This document shows, in pieces, positions 42,152-50,302 of a stretch of 64,000 nt of DNA (position 1 is its first letter; every line of letters starts with the position of its first letter). Source of the DNA: CAVVST01 sp963750995. Its GTDB lineage: Bacteria > Acidobacteriota > Vicinamibacteria > Vicinamibacterales > UBA2999. The notes under the pieces are model-generated. The model was not told the DNA's origin and searched no databases. It saw nothing but the letters and a program-made list of their open reading frames with translations. The translations under genes were made by a program, and so were the position numbers. Where the stretch lies: the NCBI GenBank assembly GCA_963750995.1, contig CAVVST010000004.1:186001-250000 (forward strand). The letters are read 5' to 3'.

Positions 42152-42690
42152 GCGGCACCTCCTTGCTCTAGAACCACTTCATCGCGGTTGTCGCTCTCCT
42201 GCAGGCAGACCTGCACGCTCTCTCCGGGCGAGGTCGGCAGGTTCTTGCCGACGTAATCGGCCTTGATCGGCAGCTCGCGATGCCCGCGATCGACCAGCAC
42301 GATCAGCTGAATTCCGCGCGGGCGCCCGAAGTCGATCAGCGCATCGAGCGCCGCACGCGTCGTCCGCCCGGTATACAGGACGTCGTCCACCAGCAGGATC
42401 TTGCGGTCGTCGATTGAGAACGGGATTTCGGTGCGGCGGACCAGCGGCTGCGGCCCGACGGCGTGCCGCATCAGGTCGTCGCGATAGAGCGTGATGTCCA
42501 GCGCGCCGGTCGGAACGTCGTCGCCGGTGATTTCTTTCAGGATACGGCCGAGACGACGCGCCAGGTGGACGCCGCGCGTACGCACGCCGACCAGCGCAAG
42601 GTCATCGACGCCTTTGTTTCGTTCGACGATTTCGTGGGCGATGCGGGTGAGGGTGCGGGCAATCCGGTCCGCATCCATGACGACAGGCAT
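42148..42690 (-). CDS. pyrR: Bifunctional pyr regulator / uracil phosphoribosyltransferase PyrR
   Basis: 180 residues. In most bacteria PyrR binds pyr mRNA leaders when UMP is high and also has weak UPRTase activity. Motifs: DLALVGVRTRGVHLARRLG, LDITLYRDDL, the PRPP loop ILLVDDVLYTGRTTRAALD, and LVDRGHRELPIKADYVGKN. The ATG at 42690 starts the conserved PVVMDADRIARTL. First gene of the pyrRBC operon; a PyrR-binding element lies just upstream, predicting autoregulation. Confidence 0.96.
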   Translation of the reverse strand: MPVVMDADRIARTLTRIAHEIVERNKGVDDLALVGVRTRGVHLARRLGRILKEITGDDVPTGALDITLYRDDLMRHAVGPQPLVRRTEIPFSIDDRKILLVDDVLYTGRTTRAALDALIDFGRPRGIQLIVLVDRGHRELPIKADYVGKNLPTSPGESVQVCLQESDNRDEVVLEQGGAA

Positions 42691-42698
42691 GTGGCACC

Positions 42699-42722
42699 TC
42701 TTTGCAGTCTCACCGGACCGCA
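42699..42722 (-). promoter_or_regulatory. PyrR-binding leader element
   Basis: Minus-strand leader RNA reads GGUCCGGUGAGACUGC followed by AAAGAGGUG. It fits the PyrR-binding-loop consensus (UCCNGNGAGRCU core), and the AGAGGUG is the ribosome-binding site of pyrR eight to nine bases before its ATG. PyrR binding would thus hide the ribosome site: translational control. Based on the consensus known from Bacillus and actinobacterial leaders. Confidence 0.7.
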
Positions 42723-42733
42723 ATTAAAGAGTC

Positions 42734-43840
42734 GTGAACGATTATACACTTTCAGCATTGGCTCTCTATCCGTGGGCCGTTCGCCCTGCGCTCTTTGCGC
42801 TCGATGCTGAACGCGCGCACGATTTGACGATGTCGGCGCTGCGCCGGCCGGTGGTCGTGCGCGCGCTCGCCGCGCTGCCGCATCCGCCCCGGGACCCGCG
42901 CTTGTCCCGGAATCTGCTTGGACTTTCCTTCGATCATCCGGTTGGGCTTGCGGCCGGGCTCGATAAGCACGGCGCGGCCGCGCCGGCGTGGGCGGCGCTC
43001 GGCTTTGCGTTCGTGGAAATGGGCACGGTGACGCCCCGGCCGCAGCCGGGTAATCCACGGCCGCGGCTGTTCCGTCTGCAGGGCGATCGCGCAATCATCA
43101 ACCGCTTCGGATTCAACAGCGTCGGCGGGGTGGGCGTCGCCGCCAACCTCGCCGCTTCTCTGCCGGCGCCGATTCGGGTTGGAATCAACCTGGGGAAGAA
43201 CAAGACCACGCCCAACGAACACGCCGCGGACGACTACCTTCGCGCCCTCGAAGTGCTGCACGCGTACGCCGACTACGTCGTCATCAACGTCAGTTCGCCA
43301 AACACCGCCGGCCTTCGCGATCTGCAGGAAAGTCGGGCGCTGCGCGGACTGGTCGAGCAGGTGGTGCGGCACGCGGCCGCCCTGACGACCCGTAAGACAA
43401 TTCCTGTCCTGGTCAAGTTTTCCCCCGATTCTCCGGCCGCCGACCTGCTGGCATCCGTCGATGCGGCGGTCGAAGGGGGAGCGAGCGGCCTGGTGGCCAC
43501 GAACACCACGGTCAGCCGAGGCGGGCTGACGTCGGCGCCGGCCGCGGCCGAATCAGGCGGCCTGAGCGGCGCTCCGCTGAGGGCTCTCGCAAATGACGTG
43601 TGCCGGATGCTGTACCGCCACGTCGGCCGGCAGGTACCGATTATCGGCGTGGGCGGCATATTCACTGAAAACGATGCGTACGAGCGAATCCGCGCCGGGG
43701 CATCGCTGCTGCAGTTGTATACGGCCCTGATCTATGAGGGGCCGGGTGTCGTGTCGCGGATTGTTCGCGGACTGAGCCGGCGGCTCGCCGCGGACGGCTT
43801 TTCTCACCTGAACGAGGTTATTGGCGCCGATGTCCGATGA
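42734..43840 (+). CDS. pyrD: Dihydroorotate dehydrogenase (quinone), class 2
   Basis: 368 residues. Oxidises dihydroorotate to orotate with quinone at the membrane. N-terminal helix region (YPWAVRPALFALDAERAHDLTM) typical of class 2; DHPVGLAAGLDK, INRFGFNSVGG, INVSSPNTAGLR (catalytic Ser) and the FMN site VGGIFTENDAY. GTG start at 42734, only 43 bases from the divergent pyrR start, so the two operons share a control region. Overlaps pyrF by 11 bases. Confidence 0.95.
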   Translation: MNDYTLSALALYPWAVRPALFALDAERAHDLTMSALRRPVVVRALAALPHPPRDPRLSRNLLGLSFDHPVGLAAGLDKHGAAAPAWAALGFAFVEMGTVTPRPQPGNPRPRLFRLQGDRAIINRFGFNSVGGVGVAANLAASLPAPIRVGINLGKNKTTPNEHAADDYLRALEVLHAYADYVVINVSSPNTAGLRDLQESRALRGLVEQVVRHAAALTTRKTIPVLVKFSPDSPAADLLASVDAAVEGGASGLVATNTTVSRGGLTSAPAAAESGGLSGAPLRALANDVCRMLYRHVGRQVPIIGVGGIFTENDAYERIRAGASLLQLYTALIYEGPGVVSRIVRGLSRRLAADGFSHLNEVIGADVR

Positions 43841-44549
43841 ACGATTGCTGGTTGCGCTCGACGTGGAAACTGGCGAGCGCGCGCTCGCGCTCGCGTCAGC
43901 GCTGAAGGGTCTCGCCGGAGGATACAAGATCGGCACGCGGCTCTTCACGCTCGAGGGGCCGGCCCTGGTGCGGGAGCTCGTGTCGCGCGGCGAGCGCGTG
44001 TTCCTCGATCTCAAGTTCCACGACATTCCCAACACGGTCGCGCAGGCGGTCGAGTCTGCCGTCCAGACCGGCGCCTGGATGATCAATGTCCATGCGTCGG
44101 GTGGACTCCCGATGATGGAAGGGGCCGTCAAGGCCGGGCGCGAGACCGCCGAGCGACTGGGACAGCAGGCGCCGCTCCTCATCGCCGTCACGGTCCTGAC
44201 CAGCATGAACGACGACATCCTGCGCGACATCGGCGTGCAGCGGTCGATGCTGGAGCAGGTCGTTGCGCTGGCGACGATGACGCAGGCCGCCGGCATGGAC
44301 GGCGTGGTGGCCTCGGCGCAGGAGGCGGCCCAAATCCGCCGCGCATGCGGCGACAAGTTCCTGATTGTGACGCCCGGCATCCGTGGCGCGTCCGCGCAGG
44401 CGAAGCCGGACGACCAGACGAGAACCGTTGGACCCGCAGAGGCGATCCGGGCGGGGGCGACTCACATCGTGGTAGGAAGGCCGATCATCGCGGCCCCAGA
44501 CCCGCGTCGGGCCGCGGAAGAGATTGCGGGGGAATTAAGGCGGGTCTGA
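43830..44549 (+). CDS. pyrF: Orotidine-5'-phosphate decarboxylase
   Basis: 239 residues. Converts OMP to UMP. Active-site FLDLKFHDIPNTV (Asp-Lys-Asp), LIAVTVLTSM, DGVVASAQEA, VTPGIRGA and HIVVGRPI. Starts at ATG 43830 within the end of pyrD. With pyrD it forms the plus-strand half of the divergent pyr locus. Confidence 0.96.
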   Translation: MSDERLLVALDVETGERALALASALKGLAGGYKIGTRLFTLEGPALVRELVSRGERVFLDLKFHDIPNTVAQAVESAVQTGAWMINVHASGGLPMMEGAVKAGRETAERLGQQAPLLIAVTVLTSMNDDILRDIGVQRSMLEQVVALATMTQAAGMDGVVASAQEAAQIRRACGDKFLIVTPGIRGASAQAKPDDQTRTVGPAEAIRAGATHIVVGRPIIAAPDPRRAAEEIAGELRRV

Positions 44550-44562
44550 CCACCCTCGCCAG

Positions 44563-45048
44563 CTACTCGAGGCGGACGAGGCGTATGACGGCGCCGGACG
44601 GCCTTTGCGTCAGCACCAGGTTGTTCCCGGTCACGTTGAATTCGTATTGGTTGCCACCGCCGATGGCAAAGGCGCTCTTGGCGACCACGGCTTTCGTGGC
44701 CAGCGTGTTCCCAGTAACGGTGTAGGTGCCGACATTGAGGTAGAGCGCGTTGAAGACCGCCACCTTATCGGCGTCAGTCGCCTTGTCATTCGACGGATAC
44801 GCGGGCAGCGGCCTCGTGCCCTGAATGCGCGCAAAGCTGTAGTGCTGCCTCGTGAAGATGTACAGCCCCGGCTGGGGATTGGTGACCGGCGCCGCGTTGG
44901 CATCAGCGAACTCGGTCACCCGCCAGGCTCCCACGAGCGATGTGCCGGCTGGTGAAGACTGACCGTACGCGGTCACCGCGACTACCACCAGCGCGAAAAC
45001 CGCTGTCAACGCCGGCGTGACCGTCGCCCAACGCATCAGGTGTCTCAT
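44563..45048 (-). CDS. Secreted lipocalin-like domain protein
   Basis: 161 residues; ATG 45048 with AAGGAG seven bases upstream. Signal peptide (WATVTPALTAVFALVVVAVTAYG). The mature part begins LVGAWRVTEF, the usual lipocalin-like lead strand, followed by GLYIFTRQHYSFARIQG and a beta-rich end (GNNLVLTQRPSGAVIRLVRL). Such proteins are extracytoplasmic small-molecule binders; ligand unknown. Convergent with pyrF (13-base gap). Confidence 0.75.
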   Translation of the reverse strand: MRHLMRWATVTPALTAVFALVVVAVTAYGQSSPAGTSLVGAWRVTEFADANAAPVTNPQPGLYIFTRQHYSFARIQGTRPLPAYPSNDKATDADKVAVFNALYLNVGTYTVTGNTLATKAVVAKSAFAIGGGNQYEFNVTGNNLVLTQRPSGAVIRLVRLE

Positions 45049-45251
45049 GTGAATTCTCCTTACTTGTCCCTGCAGACGAAGTTCGCTGCGTCATTCGTGC
45101 TTCCGGTTCCGGCGTATGCGCCACCTGAGGATACGGAGACAAAGGGCGAGCTGTCGAAGTGCGATCCTCGTTTGCCCGCGTAGCTACGATACGGTCCGGT
45201 GGAACGGAGCGCCAAGTGTAACGCTACAAAGTGCGGAGGGGTACAAGAAGC

Positions 45252-45278
45252 GGGGCGGACCCGGCCGGGCCCGCCCCC
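45252..45278 (-). terminator. Candidate terminator after pal
   Basis: Minus-strand GGGGGCGGGCCCGG / CCGGGTCCGCCCC forms a strong GC hairpin 25 bases after the pal stop, followed by GCTTCTTG, a weak T-containing run. The rest of the 255-base gap 45049-45303 shows no gene. Confidence 0.5.
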
Positions 45279-45303
45279 ACTGTGGCGTCGATGATGCGCT
45301 CGG

Positions 45304-45885
45304 TTACTTCGCGGTGAAGAGGAAGTGCCCGCGGCGGTTACGCGTATAACACGCCTCGTTCTCTTCCGAGCACTGAGGGCTTTCCTCGCCCCGGCTGACG
45401 GCCAGCAGCCGATCGCCGCCGATGCCCAGGCTCACGAGGTAGTCCCTGATCGCGCTCGCCCGGCGTTCGCCGAGCGCCAGGTTGTACTCCGTCGTGCCGC
45501 GGGCGTCCGCGTGACCCTCGACTGACACCCGCGTCGTCGTCCAGCGGCGCAGGTAATCCGCGTTCTTCTGCAGGATCGGCCTGGCGTCGTCGCGGATCGT
45601 CGACATGTCGTAGTCGAAGAACACGTCGGCGAGCGGCATCTGCGCGTTCAGCTCCGCGAGCGTCATCCGCTGGAAGATTTCATCTTCCGTCAGCGGCTTG
45701 GGCGCGGGCGCCGGCGGCGGCGGTGGCGGCGGCGGTGGCGGCGGCGGTGGTGGCGGCGTCGCTGCGGGAGGCGGTGGTGCCGGAGGTGGAGGCGCGGGCG
45801 GCGGTGTACGACGCGAACAGTTCGCTATGACGACGACGATCAGCAAGGCAACAGTCGCCAGCAGCACCGAACGGCGCAGTTTCAT
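45304..45885 (-). CDS. pal: Peptidoglycan-associated lipoprotein (Pal/OmpA-like)
   Basis: 193 residues, ATG 45885 with AGGAG nine bases upstream. Lipoprotein-type signal (VLLATVALLIVVVIANC; the -1 Asn is unusual), then an extreme proline run (more than 30 prolines, residues about 30-65) encoded by a GGC/GGT-rich tract, and an OmpA C-terminal domain (DVFFDYDMSTIRDDA, VEGHADARGTTEYNLALGERRA). It anchors the outer membrane to peptidoglycan. tolB/tolQRA are not in the window. Confidence 0.92.
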   Translation of the reverse strand: MKLRRSVLLATVALLIVVVIANCSRRTPPPAPPPPAPPPPAATPPPPPPPPPPPPPPPAPAPKPLTEDEIFQRMTLAELNAQMPLADVFFDYDMSTIRDDARPILQKNADYLRRWTTTRVSVEGHADARGTTEYNLALGERRASAIRDYLVSLGIGGDRLLAVSRGEESPQCSEENEACYTRNRRGHFLFTAK

Positions 45886-45960
45886 CAGCGGATTCTCCTG
45901 CGAGATCTTGTGTTTTTTTGAAGCCGCGTCGAGCTTACGCGGGGATCTTCTGCATGTCAA

Positions 45961-48284
45961 TCAAGGTATGACGGGATACGCGTGCAATTCGTACACCCGG
46001 AGCCCGAGATGGCGATCGTCAGCAGTGCTTTCGGCAGGTCCAGGAAGGTAGACAGGCGCCGTTTCGATCGCGATCGCGCCTTCGGCGCGCGCGATATCGT
46101 CTGACGGAACAGTGATCGTCCAGTCGAAATCGTCATCGGGGCGGAATTGCGCAAGGACTCGTCCTACTGCAGTTATGCGCACGTTCGGTGGAGCGTCGAA
46201 ATAGCGAAGAGGCGATTCGCCCTTGAGCGTGATGCGCACGGCGCCGGTGGCGCCTTTGATGCGGATGACCGATCGCTCGCTGGTCCAGCGCCAGCGGCGG
46301 CCGGTCATCGGATCGAGTTCCTCCTCGTGCCAGCCTTCGGCGAATCCGTACAACATGCGATCCGCTGACTGAAGGTCGAACTGGCGCACGGCGACGAGTG
46401 CCCGCCTCGAATCAGCATCCGGGTTCCGGGACGCGATCGTCAGCCGGCCGTACCCGGTACCGGGAAGGCCTTCGGGGATGTCGATGAACCGCAAGAAGTT
46501 GCGCCCTTCTGGCGTAAGCGTCCACCGGTCCCGAACCGAGCCGTCGAGCGACAGCTCGAAGTCGGCCGCCGGGTCGCCCGCCGCGCCAAGATGGCGGCCG
46601 CCGACGACCAGATGAAGAGGCCCCGGACGTCGCCGCACCCAGAGATCGATCGGGCGGTGATCGGGGCCTGCCGCCGTCGCCTGCGCAAGCCCGCCGGTCT
46701 CCGGCGTCAGGGCCCATCCTTCGCCGGCGAACCATCCAGGCGCGCCGATTCGATACCAGTCTGCTCCGAGTGGGCGGCTGCCGGCCAGCTCCGGCCTGCC
46801 TGCCACCGCCCACGGAAAGCGCGTCACATCCTGCAGCGCAGCCGGATCGATGAGCGCGAGATCAGTACGTCGCGGATCGGCCAGAAACCAGACAGGACCC
46901 GAGGCCCCGCCCTTCCAGGTACTCAACCGGCCCCAGCCACTCGGTACTGACGACGGGGTTCGACGAGCGGTAGCGTTCCCGGATCGGCCTGGAGCGCGCG
47001 CCACAGGCTGTAGTGCGCAAACATCGCCGCCGGCGGTTCGGTCTTCGCCCGATCGTTGGCCGCGGCAATTGCCAGGAACTCTGGATGCGGCTGCGCGCCG
47101 AACGCCAGCCCTACCGGTACCGACACGATCAACGACGCGGCCACGAGCGGGACTGCGACCAGCGGCGCAAACCGCCCCGCAAGACTGAACCCTGCTGCGA
47201 CGAGCCACGCCACGAGCGGGAGCGTCGGCAGCGAATACCTGACGGTGATGGTTTCCTGGAAAACGAGGTGAAATGCGGCGTAAGGCCCGAACGCCAGCAA
47301 CATCAGCGCAAGGCTGCCGCGGTTACGAACCCCAACCGCGATACCGCCAGCCGCCGCGGACACGGCGACCGGGACGGCCAACTCCACCGATCCCCATGGC
47401 AGGACAAACGTCTCGTAGAGCGCAAACACCAGCCGGCGCGGCGTCGGTTCCAGCCACAGCATGTTCACCCAGGCGAAGTCCTCCCCGGCCTGGGTGCCCA
47501 GCGCCTGCATGTATCCCGCAAGCCCGCCGCTGTCGATCACCAGCGGAACCGCCCACGCCAGGCCGGCGGCGGCGAGCGCCGCGACCGGGCGCGTCAGGAT
47601 CCATCCGATCCCTGCGGCGCGCTGACGAATGAGCGCGAACGCCAGGAGTGGCATGGTCAACAGCACCGTCTGGATGCGGATGCCGGCGGCGAGCGACGCG
47701 ACGATCGCGCCGGCAACGAGATACCGCCGATCGCGTGCACCCTCCAGGATCAGTGCCTGCGCGACAAGTGCAGCGGCAAGGCCGGGTAGATCGCTCATCG
47801 GACGCAATCCCGAGAGCCAGTACAAGGGGCAGGCCGCGAGCAGCAGCAGCGCCCAGACTGATCGGCCGGGGTCGGGCGCAGCTTCCTGAAACACCCTCCA
47901 GGCGGCGACGAGGGCCACGGCCCCTGCCACCGCCGACCACAGGCTGAGCGTCAACGCTTCCGCGGCAGTCTGGCCGAGGCCGGAGCCGATCGCCGTGACG
48001 AGCGCCAGCAGCGCCCGGCCCAGCGCGATGTAGACCGGCGATCCGGGCGGGTGCGGCTGGTGCCGCGCGGGATCGAAATCGCGCAGCCCGAGCGCGAAGT
48101 TGATTGAGTCGATGTCCTCGAGTGAAGGGGCGAGCGACGGAAGGTGCGCCGCCAGATAGGCAGCGGCGATGAGCAATCCCCAACTCCCAACTCCCCAATT
48201 CCCAATCTGGGGTTTGGCCTCTTGGGCGTTGGCTGTTGGGACGTTGGGAGTTTCGTTAGGCTGGCCTGAGGCGAACGCCTTCAT
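45961..48284 (-). CDS. GT-C-type membrane glycosyltransferase-like protein (frame interrupted twice)
   Basis: About 774 residues when two extra bases are removed: one C in a C run near 46950-46960 and one G in GGGCGGGGCC near 46912-46922. The frames then read PLVEP, VVSTEWLGPVEYLEGRG, and ASGPVWFLADPRRTDLAL without gap. N-terminal half: about ten spans with SLEDIDSINFALGLRDFDPARHQPHPPGSP, a loop with acidic residues like GT39/PMT enzymes. C-terminal half: a soluble beta-rich region. Probably moves a sugar from a polyprenol carrier. The first 30 codons cross a heptamer repeat; the start at 48284 overlaps larE. Confidence 0.7.
48175..48253. repeat. CCCAACT heptamer repeat, family D (copy 2)
   Basis: AATCCCCAACTCCCAACT then CCCCAATTCCCAATC, followed by inverted units (TTGGGCGTTGGC, TGTTGGGACGTTGGGAG). 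It encodes part of the N-terminus of the minus-strand membrane protein (NVPTANAQEAKPQIGNWG). Same family as 34041-34110. Confidence 0.65.
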
Positions 48285-49068
48285 TCAGGCTGCCCATCCT
48301 ATACCCCTGCAGGTCGACTGCGACGTGCTGGTAGCCGATGGCGCGAAGCTCGCGGACGATCCGATCGCGCACCGCCGGCTCGAAGGCGCGCTCCATCTCG
48401 TCGCGCCCGAACTCCAGGCGCGCCAAGCTGTCGTGATGGCGCACGCGGCAGACCCGGAAACCGAGGTCGCGCAGCACGGCTTCGGCGCGCTCTATCATCT
48501 GCAGCTTTTCGCCGGTCACTTCCGAGTGGTACGGGATGCGCGACGACAGGCACGCCGATGCCGGCTCGTCCCACGTGGGCAGGCCCGCCGCGCGCGACAG
48601 TTCGCGGATGTCGGTCTTCGTGAGATCGGACTCGTCGAGCGGGCTGCGCACGCCAAATTCACGCGCCGCCTTGCGGCCAGGGCGATAGTCGCCGCGATCG
48701 TCCGCGTTGCTGCCGTCGACGATCACCGCCACCCCTCTGCCGCGGGCCAGGTCTGTCAGCACCGTGTACAACTCGTGCTTGCAGTGATAGCAGCGGTCCA
48801 CCGGGTTGGCGCGGTAGTCGGGCCGTTCCATTTCAGCGGTGCGCACGAACTCGTGACGCAGGCCGAACTCCCGCGCGATGCGGATCGCGAGCTGGCGGTG
48901 ATGATCGGGATAGCTTGGACTGTCGGCGGTGATGCACAGGGCCGCGGGACCGAGAACCCGGGTGGCGGCCCACCCGAGATAGGCGCTGTCGACGCCGCCG
49001 CTGAAGGCAACGATTACAGAGTCATACGTGGCCAGCAGGTCGTAGAGGCGCCGCTCGCCCTCATTCAT
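48256..49068 (-). CDS. larE: LarE-family ATP-dependent sacrificial sulfur transferase
   Basis: 270 residues. PP-loop SGGVDSAYLGWAA, CYHCKHELYTVL, DGSNADDRGDYRPGRKAAREFGVRSPL and the sacrificial-cysteine segment EPASACLSSRIPY. LarE adenylates a nicotinate-derived cofactor precursor and donates its own cysteine sulfur for the nickel-pincer cofactor. No larB or larC is present in the window. Its ATG (49068) lies inside the end of a LysW-like gene (8-base overlap), so the two are translated together. Confidence 0.88.
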   Translation of the reverse strand: MNEGERRLYDLLATYDSVIVAFSGGVDSAYLGWAATRVLGPAALCITADSPSYPDHHRQLAIRIAREFGLRHEFVRTAEMERPDYRANPVDRCYHCKHELYTVLTDLARGRGVAVIVDGSNADDRGDYRPGRKAAREFGVRSPLDESDLTKTDIRELSRAAGLPTWDEPASACLSSRIPYHSEVTGEKLQMIERAEAVLRDLGFRVCRVRHHDSLARLEFGRDEMERAFEPAVRDRIVRELRAIGYQHVAVDLQGYRMGSLNEGVRLRPA

Positions 49069-49315
49069 CCTCTTCGTCGACTTCGTCCTCCTCGTCGAGC
49101 AATTCGTCGTCATCGTCGACGTCATCTTCCTCTTCTTCGTCGTCTTCGTCTTCGTCGTCGTCGAGATCGTCGTCCTCATCGTCGTCGGCGAAATCGAGTT
49201 CATCGTGGCCCAACAGCACGAGATTCTTCCCGCATTCAGGACAGCTCAACGTGTCACCCTCCTCGTGGTCGGCCGTATCAATTTCATCGAATTCGCACTC
49301 GGGGCAGGTCGCCAT
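49061..49315 (-). CDS. LysW-like zinc-ribbon protein with poly-acidic tail
   Basis: 84 residues. Residues 1-36 are a zinc ribbon (ATCPECEFDEID, GDTLSCPECGKNLVLL) of the LysW/ArgW amino-group-carrier type. From about residue 40 the chain is almost only Asp and Glu, ending with a C-terminal Glu, the residue that carries the substrate in LysW. The normal EDWGE end is replaced by DEEDE. ATG 49315 (the open frame extends further but is not conserved). Directly coupled to larE, suggesting a carrier or partner role. Confidence 0.7.
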   Translation of the reverse strand: MATCPECEFDEIDTADHEEGDTLSCPECGKNLVLLGHDELDFADDDEDDDLDDDEDEDDEEEEDDVDDDDELLDEEDEVDEEDE

Positions 49316-49488
49316 ACTGGCTCCAAGCAGCGGTCCGGCCGCGCTCCAGGATGCGGGAAATGGCCGCATCCCCTAGTGGATCCAGCACTTCCCCGCAAAG
49401 GTCGGATTATAGCGAGATCCTGAGGATCTCCGCAACGCACACACAGCGCACACTAAGGCTATTTGCCTCCTCTTCCGATACAAGAGAC

Positions 49489-50211
49489 GTGCCCTCCGTA
49501 ACGGCCGTCGCCGCAAAAACCATCGTCATCGCCGACGACACGGCCTTCGTGCGCGACCGGTTCAAGGGGGCGCTCCAGTCGGCCGGCCACCGGCCCACGA
49601 CCGTGGCGAATGCGAACGAGTTGATGACGCAGATCCGCACCTACAAGGGGCTCGTGGATCTCGTTCTCCTCGACCTGCGCCTGCCACAGGCCCAGGGCGT
49701 GGCCATCCTCCGCGCGATTCGCGCGATCGACGGCTTCAAGGCGCCGATCGTCGTGTTCAGCGGCACCATCGCCAACGCCGACGAGGTCCGCGACCTGTCG
49801 ACGCTCGGCATCGCCGGCTACATCAACGAGTACAGCGCGGTGCAGCACATCGTGCCCGCACTCGCGCCGCATCTGTTCCCCGATCAGCACAATCGCCGCG
49901 CGGGTCCGCGCGTCGTGCTTGGCATCCCGGTCGCGTACCGGCTTGGCAATACGATCGCCGCTGCGCTCACGCTGAACATCAGCCACGGCGGTCTCGCGAT
50001 CCGGACCACCAACCCGCTCGAGAGCGGGACGGTCGTCAAGGTGCGATTCCGCCTGCCCGGCGCGACCAAGGACGTTGACACCGAGGGGCGCATCGCCTGG
50101 GCGGACCGCCGTACCGGCATGGGCCTGCAGTTCACGAAGGTAGCGCCCGCCGATCAGGCCGCAATCGATGACTTCGTCCGGAAGCACTTCTTCTCGAACC
50201 GGAAAGCCTAG
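49489..50211 (+). CDS. Response-regulator receiver plus PilZ domain protein
   Basis: 240 residues. Receiver domain: KTIVIADDTAFVRDRFK (two acidic residues), VDLVLLDLRLPQAQG (phospho-Asp in LLDLRLP), IVVFSGT and AGYINEYSAVQHI. A PilZ domain follows (RRAGPRVVLGIPVAYR, LNISHGGLAIRTTNPLESGTVVKVRFRLPG), with the RxxxR and xGG positions for c-di-GMP. It thus links a phosphorelay with c-di-GMP. GTG start at 49489; longer open frame upstream is a shadow of the opposite larE. No kinase is adjacent. Confidence 0.9.
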   Translation: MPSVTAVAAKTIVIADDTAFVRDRFKGALQSAGHRPTTVANANELMTQIRTYKGLVDLVLLDLRLPQAQGVAILRAIRAIDGFKAPIVVFSGTIANADEVRDLSTLGIAGYINEYSAVQHIVPALAPHLFPDQHNRRAGPRVVLGIPVAYRLGNTIAAALTLNISHGGLAIRTTNPLESGTVVKVRFRLPGATKDVDTEGRIAWADRRTGMGLQFTKVAPADQAAIDDFVRKHFFSNRKA

Positions 50212-50216
50212 GCCAG

Positions 50217-50300
50217 GTCCGCCTGAAGGCGGACACTACGTAGTGTCCGGCTTTAGCCGGACCTGTGCGCATTCGTAGAGGCGGACCTTCAGGTCCGCCT
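50217..50300. repeat. Triple hairpin repeat, family B (copy 2), bidirectional terminator-like
   Basis: Three perfect hairpins in a row: GTCCGCCT ga AGGCGGAC (50217-50234), GTCCGGCT tt AGCCGGAC (50245-50262) and AGGCGGACCT tc AGGTCCGCCT (50279-50300), linked by ACTACGTAGT. It fills the space between two converging genes and could stop transcription both ways. Shares CGTAGTGTCCG with 39237-39247. Confidence 0.75.
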
Positions 50301-50302
50301 TG

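Noticed and set aside
45049..45303. Small gene in the 255-base gap before pal
   Set aside because: The frames here (for example 45116-45349 on +) have no ribosome site or conserved pattern; the region holds only the hairpin at 45252-45278.
45700..45790. GGC/GGT microsatellite as a separate non-coding repeat
   Set aside because: It is the coding sequence of the polyproline linker of Pal, in frame with a normal OmpA domain.
46925..47208. Independent gene starting at 47208 on the minus strand
   Set aside because: Its first 90 residues are out-of-frame sequence of the membrane protein. The conserved part continues that protein after two single-base corrections.
34041..48253. CRISPR-like array from the CCCAACT heptamers
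   Set aside because: Units are 7 bases with no spacers, and there are no cas genes.
48169..49488. First two thirds of a 680-codon plus-strand frame
   Set aside because: This part is antisense to larE and the zinc-ribbon gene. Real conserved sequence begins only at the GTG 49489 (receiver domain).
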